A stretch of 64,000 bases of DNA from Sulfitobacter sp. OXR-159. GTDB lineage: Bacteria > Pseudomonadota > Alphaproteobacteria > Rhodobacterales > Rhodobacteraceae. The position numbers and the translations under genes were made by a program. Positions 61,016-64,000 of the stretch are shown here, piece by piece. Within the stretch, counting starts at the first letter, position 1, and every line of letters starts with the position of its first letter. The stretch spans positions 2,926,501 to 2,990,500 of the forward strand of contig NZ_CP139707.1 of NCBI RefSeq assembly GCF_034377145.1, in the 5' to 3' direction. Under the pieces are notes generated by a model that saw only the letters and a list, made by a program, of their open reading frames with translations, was not told where the DNA came from and searched no databases.

Positions 61016-61246
61016 ATGTCCTACCTGCGGTATAGAGAGAAATACGGTGATGTGCTGATCGACCTAGAGGGCATTCGGTTCGTCAAAGAGGTCGGCGCAA
61101 ACCCTGCGGGCGGCTGGCCGCGCCAAGATAATGGCGAGATTACCTATTCAGATGGGTTTGTCCTGCCGGTTTCGCGCGGTTGCGCTCAGGCGGTGCAGGA
61201 GGCGTTCAAATCTAGGACCGTTCCCGTAACCACGAAGTCCACATAG
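61016..61246 (+). CDS. Hypothetical phage protein (76 aa)
   Basis: YLRYREKYGDVLIDLEGIRF then GEITYSDGFVLPVSRGCAQA. Preceded by AGGAGC. Unknown function. Confidence 0.5.
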   Translation: MSYLRYREKYGDVLIDLEGIRFVKEVGANPAGGWPRQDNGEITYSDGFVLPVSRGCAQAVQEAFKSRTVPVTTKST

Positions 61247-61255
61247 GAGGGCGAC

Positions 61256-61420
61256 GTGACCAAAGCAGAGCAAGACGCCCTTGAATGGCTGCGAACAATC
61301 GGCAGACCGATGAAGTCTAGCGTTGATGGCATGAATGCGGCGTATCGCTCGCTGTGTCGTCAAGGGCTGGCGCGTTGCCGGTTTATCCGTGGCGAGTTTT
61401 ACTACGAGGCAAAAGCATGA
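61256..61420 (+). CDS. 54-residue winged-helix-like protein
   Basis: GTG 61256 with AGGAGG upstream. DALEWLRTIGRPMKSSVDGM then YRSLCRQGLARCRFIRGEFY has the helix-turn-helix-wing pattern. Ends in ATGA overlap with the next gene. Function unknown. Confidence 0.5.
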   Translation: MTKAEQDALEWLRTIGRPMKSSVDGMNAAYRSLCRQGLARCRFIRGEFYYEAKA

Positions 61421-61539
61421 CCCGCTGGCAGCTGCTCGGATGCTTTCTCGGGTTCCATGACTTCAAACTGGCGCCATACCGGAATTGGCCGGTTGGCCGT
61501 TACAGGTGCCGCCATTGCGGCAAAGACCCGGCTGCTTGA
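61417..61539 (+). CDS. 40-residue DUF1660-like zinc protein
   Basis: LLGCFLGFHDFKLAPYRNWP then GRYRCRHCGKDP: the pattern of short phage DUF1660 proteins (GxHxW/F...YxCxxCGK). Likely zinc-binding. Unknown function. Confidence 0.55.
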   Translation: MTRWQLLGCFLGFHDFKLAPYRNWPVGRYRCRHCGKDPAA

Positions 61540-61546
61540 TTACTCG

Positions 61547-61693
61547 TCACCTCCGCTTCTTCAGCGTAACCTTCGGCGGCGGCTCCCCCGTCCTGACCAG
61601 CTGCTGCACCATGCCGTAGGGGCCGAGGCTCCCGTAGCATTCGTCAATCTCGGCTGCGATCTTCTCGCGGAGCTCTTTTTCGGCGTCGGTCAT
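61547..61693 (-). CDS. 48-residue protein downstream of integrase
   Basis: ATG 61693 to stop 61547. MTDAEKELREKIAAEIDECY then LVRTGEPPPKVTLKKRR. Helical start, basic end. No strong ribosome site; its start is 32 bases after the integrase stop, so it could be expressed on the integrase transcript. Confidence 0.4.
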   Translation of the reverse strand: MTDAEKELREKIAAEIDECYGSLGPYGMVQQLVRTGEPPPKVTLKKRR

Positions 61694-61724
61694 GCCGGCG
61701 CCGATCCGGACGCAGATACCTGGA

Positions 61725-62915
61725 CTAAGTTCCGCGCAGCTGTGTGACGGTCGCCGCTCCTTCTCCTGTCACAAACCGCGCCCATGCCTCCATGACCAGC
61801 CGTCGCCGATCCAGTAGGTCGGATCGCGCGTAGGCGCGCTGTACCTTGGTATTGATCGCGTGGCCGAGGATCGTCTCCGCTACCTCGAATGAGCAGGCGT
61901 CGGTGTCCTGTACCCATGTGCGAAAGCTGGTCCTGAACCCGTGGGGCCGACCCGCCTCGCCGATACTGTCGAGGTGCTTTTCCAGCCCGCGGCTCGTCAC
62001 CGGGCGCCCTCTTAAGCCGGTGAACATCAAGCCGCTGTGGATCTGTGCCTGCTCGTCTGCAATCCGCTGAAGCTCGTCCGTCACCGGAACGCGGAAATCG
62101 TCCGTCTTGTTTCGCAGTCCTTTGACCCGCTCGGCCGGGACGGTCCAGATGCTGTCCTCGATCTCGTCCAGATGCGCGCCGCGGGCCGCATCCGATCTGA
62201 CCATCGTTAGAATGATCCAGCGCAAGCATTGCGCCACGTCGCTTTTCGTCTCCGAGAGCCGGGCGTAAAGCGCCGGGATTTCCTGCCACGGTGTCGCCGG
62301 GATGGGCGTCGGGATGTACTCGACCGCGCCCAGCACTTCCTTGGCGGCGTCGACAGTGAACGGGTCGCAGTCGTGTCCCATGAGTTTCGCCTTGGAAAAG
62401 ACGAGGCGCGTCCTCTGGTATGCCTTGACCGACACGCTGGGCTTGGTGTGCCAGATCGGTGCCATCGCGCCTTGAACGTCCTGTACCGTGATCTGGGATA
62501 TCGGCTTGCGGCCGATCTTGGGGATGATGTGGGTGTCGAGGGCGCTGCGCCATTTGCCGCGCTTCCCGTCGCCGCGCAGTGTCGCCTTCCGAGCCTCGAA
62601 CACCATATCGACCATCTGCGCGAATGTCGGGTCCGCGCGCTGGGCGGCGAGGGCGTCGGCTTCCCTCTGCTGTCTGCGCACCGATATAGGGTCGCGGCCC
62701 TCTCGGAGCTCCGCTGCCCATCGGTCGCGGATTTTCCGCGCCTCGGCGAGCGTCACGGCTGGCCAGCTGCCCAGCCCCATCTCTTTGCGCTTGCCCCATA
62801 TCGAGTAGCGGTAGACCCAGCTGCCCCGCTCCCCCTTCTTGAGCAGCCGCAGTCCGTTCCCGTCCTCGTGCTTTCCGTCCGGCGCCTTCTTGATACCCAT
62901 CGCAGTGAGCGGCAT
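61725..62915 (-). CDS. int: Tyrosine-type phage integrase
   Basis: 396 residues from ATG 62915. N-terminal arm-binding domain (DGNGLRLLKKGERGSWVYRY), core-binding domain, and catalytic residues: Arg in TMVRSDAARGAHL, His-x-x-Arg in RPHGFRTSFRTW, LGHAIN, and the Tyr in VQRAYARSD near the C-terminus. P4/DUF4102-type integrases target tRNA 3' ends, as here. Transcribed away from attR. Confidence 0.94.
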   Translation of the reverse strand: MPLTAMGIKKAPDGKHEDGNGLRLLKKGERGSWVYRYSIWGKRKEMGLGSWPAVTLAEARKIRDRWAAELREGRDPISVRRQQREADALAAQRADPTFAQMVDMVFEARKATLRGDGKRGKWRSALDTHIIPKIGRKPISQITVQDVQGAMAPIWHTKPSVSVKAYQRTRLVFSKAKLMGHDCDPFTVDAAKEVLGAVEYIPTPIPATPWQEIPALYARLSETKSDVAQCLRWIILTMVRSDAARGAHLDEIEDSIWTVPAERVKGLRNKTDDFRVPVTDELQRIADEQAQIHSGLMFTGLRGRPVTSRGLEKHLDSIGEAGRPHGFRTSFRTWVQDTDACSFEVAETILGHAINTKVQRAYARSDLLDRRRLVMEAWARFVTGEGAATVTQLRGT

Positions 62916-63059
62916 TCCGTTCCCCCAATTGTTCCCCCAAGCTGGGGCGCGCTTCGGTGATCCCGCAAGCGCCAACATGCGACAGTTTTATCCGCGATGT
63001 GCCTGATAAATAAAGGGCAAATGCTCCCGGCTGCGCCGCGCTGCGACAGGGGGTAGGTT
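62916..63059. other. Integrase upstream region with attP arm
   Basis: Between integrase and the att core. It should carry arm-type integrase sites and the integrase promoter; no clear repeats are seen by eye. Confidence 0.4.
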
Positions 63060-63076
63060 CCTTCAGGGAGCGCCAA
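63060..63076 (+). other. attR core
   Basis: TCCTTCAGGGAGCGCCA, identical to the tRNA-Arg 3' end at 23423-23439. Right junction of the prophage. Confidence 0.9.
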
Positions 63077-63102
63077 TTTCCGCCACGCCTACCTGCGCCC
63101 AC

Positions 63103-63462
63103 TTACCCGCGCGCGAAATCGTCAATCGCTGCTGCGATCAGATGCGGAAATGTGGGCTTGCCGAGCATGGCAATCGGCTCAAGCGCTCTCAGCCGTGTTT
63201 GGGTCTGTTCGTCCAGATTGCCGCTCATGAAGATGCAGCGGATACTGTATTGGCTTAGCAACCACTGCGCGAGGTCCTCGCCGGATTCTCCATTCGCCAG
63301 TCGCAGGTCCATGAACGCCAAGTCCGGACGAGACTGCGCCACCACCTCCCGGCAAGCCGCGAAATCCTTGACCGGGCCAAGAACGGAATGCTGAAGCTGT
63401 TCGATCTGCATCTGAAGATCCAAGGCAATCAGAAATTCATCTTCGACGATCAGGATATTCAT
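63103..63462 (-). CDS. Single-domain response regulator
   Basis: 119 residues, receiver domain only. Acidic pair in VEDEF, phosphorylation Asp in LAFMDLRLANG (about 52), Thr/Ser in FMSG, Lys in MLGKPTF. No output domain. Four to six bases after the kinase gene, so it probably receives phosphate from it, as in general-stress or light/HWE-type systems. Confidence 0.88.
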   Translation of the reverse strand: MNILIVEDEFLIALDLQMQIEQLQHSVLGPVKDFAACREVVAQSRPDLAFMDLRLANGESGEDLAQWLLSQYSIRCIFMSGNLDEQTQTRLRALEPIAMLGKPTFPHLIAAAIDDFARG

Positions 63463-63468
63463 CGGGGA

Positions 63469-64000
63469 TTACCCGGCAGGCATGGGGATCTCAATCTCGA
63501 CGCAATACCCATGCTCTGTTGCCCTCTTCTCCATCGTCGCCCCAAGCTGGCTAACAATGCCCGCCACGATCTTCGAACCGAGACCGACCCTCTCTAGACC
63601 TTTCGCGCTACCGATCCCATCGTCTGATACCGTCAAGGTCAAAAGGGTTCCCTCTTGATGCAAACGAACATCTACCCGGCCCTGTTCCCGCTCAACGAAG
63701 GCATGTTTATGCGCGTTGGTCACAAGCTCATTGATCAGCAGCGCAAGGTTGATCGCCAGATCCGTCGGAAGAACGACCGCCTGCGCGTAGACAACATTCT
63801 CAATCCGCCTGCTGTCGGTCTCTGTGCTGGTTGAAAGAAAGTCGACGAGTTGCGGGATGTATTCACCGACATCCACATGGGTAACGTTCTGCGATTTATA
63901 GATAAGTTCATGAACCGAGCTTACGGCATGCACCCGCAAAGAGGCCTGCTGCAGACTGTGTTTGACGTGGTCGTCTTCCACCGATGCGGCTTCAAGGCGT
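63469..64000 (-). CDS. Histidine kinase (HisKA_2/HWE-type), 5' part outside window
   Basis: C-terminal 177 or so residues visible; the frame stays open to 64000. SLRVHAVSSVHELIYKSQNV is a HisKA_2-type dimerisation region, and LALLINELVTNAHKHAF plus VSDDGIGSAKGLERVGLGSK are the N and G boxes of the ATPase domain. Sensor domain is not visible. Forms a two-component pair with the downstream receiver. Confidence 0.88.
   Translation of the reverse strand, partial: RLEAASVEDDHVKHSLQQASLRVHAVSSVHELIYKSQNVTHVDVGEYIPQLVDFLSTSTETDSRRIENVVYAQAVVLPTDLAINLALLINELVTNAHKHAFVEREQGRVDVRLHQEGTLLTLTVSDDGIGSAKGLERVGLGSKIVAGIVSQLGATMEKRATEHGYCVEIEIPMPAG

Larger units (their letters stand above)
23423..63076. mobile_element. 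Complete-looking temperate prophage (myovirus type)
   Basis: About 39.6 kb between 17-bp direct repeats at tRNA-Arg. It holds an excisionase-like gene, integrase, repressor with operators, replication gene with iterons, nuclease, lysis cassette, terminase, portal, protease/capsid and a full P2-like contractile tail set. No transposase or obvious truncation of an essential gene is seen. Head genes are lambda-type (Nu1, A, W, B) with HK97-type capsid; tail genes follow P2 order from V to D. Confidence 0.93.

Noticed and set aside
23440..63076. Insertion sequences in the prophage
   Set aside because: No transposase motifs or terminal inverted repeats were found.

Overview
The window is a GC-rich alphaproteobacterial chromosome segment, most likely from a marine Rhodobacteraceae (Roseobacter group) species. 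The gene families and order support this: TRAP transporter operons, a BKACE (DUF849) enzyme, UPF0262, and the hisD / DUF2948 / murA neighbourhood. The genus cannot be fixed from the sequence alone. The window splits into a chromosomal part (1-23,439), one complete-looking prophage (about 23,423-63,076), and a short chromosomal tail (63,077-64,000).

Chromosome, 1-13.9 kb, all on the minus strand. A tripartite TRAP transporter (dctP, dctQ, dctM), an IclR regulator and a full beta-oxidation set follow one another with overlaps or very small gaps. The set is a fused hydratase/3-hydroxyacyl-CoA dehydrogenase, a thiolase, two paired acyl-CoA dehydrogenases, a hotdog thioesterase, a crotonase and an acyl-CoA ligase cut by the window edge. 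The order resembles the pim (pimelate/dicarboxylate) operon of Rhodopseudomonas palustris, so uptake and beta-oxidation of a carboxylic or dicarboxylic acid is the likely role. A Tat-exported metallo-beta-lactamase-fold protein and a beta-keto acid cleavage enzyme follow.

Chromosome, 14-23.4 kb. A small AT-richer island carries a Fic AMP-transferase with its antitoxin. Housekeeping genes follow: lepA, a lipoprotein, a low-molecular-weight phosphatase, UPF0262, hisD, DUF2948, murA, a 58-residue protein, tRNA-Thr(GGT), sodC and tRNA-Arg(TCT). Downstream of tRNA-Thr lies a 116-bp tandem repeat containing copies of the tRNA 3' end.

Prophage, 39.6 kb, inserted in the 3' end of tRNA-Arg(TCT). A 17-bp core (23,423 and 63,060) flanks it. 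The excisionase-like gene sits at the left end and the tyrosine integrase at the right end. A leftward early operon (26.7 to 23.5 kb) starts at a promoter whose spacer is a palindromic operator. The same operator type occurs between the repressor (minus) and a Cro-like gene (plus). Rightward come a CII-like regulator, a VRR-NUC nuclease, a replication initiator carrying iterons inside its gene, a Mor-like activator, and a lysis cassette with an M15 endolysin and embedded spanins. An HNH endonuclease is next, then lambda-type packaging and portal genes with a fused HK97-type protease/capsid gene, then a P2-type contractile tail (V, W, J, I, fibres, FI, FII, E/E', T, U, X, D). The right end holds a cluster of very small accessory genes. 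The mosaic is a myovirus with a lambda/HK97-like head and a P2-like tail.

Most unusual feature: an identical 19-bp sequence, GGGGAACCCGCCAGAGGAA, occurs five times in the prophage, always on the same strand. It forms a small hairpin, and in four of the five copies is followed at exactly +36 by CGATGMTS-like bases. Copies lie at gene or domain ends just upstream of structural gene starts. I do not recognise it as a described element.
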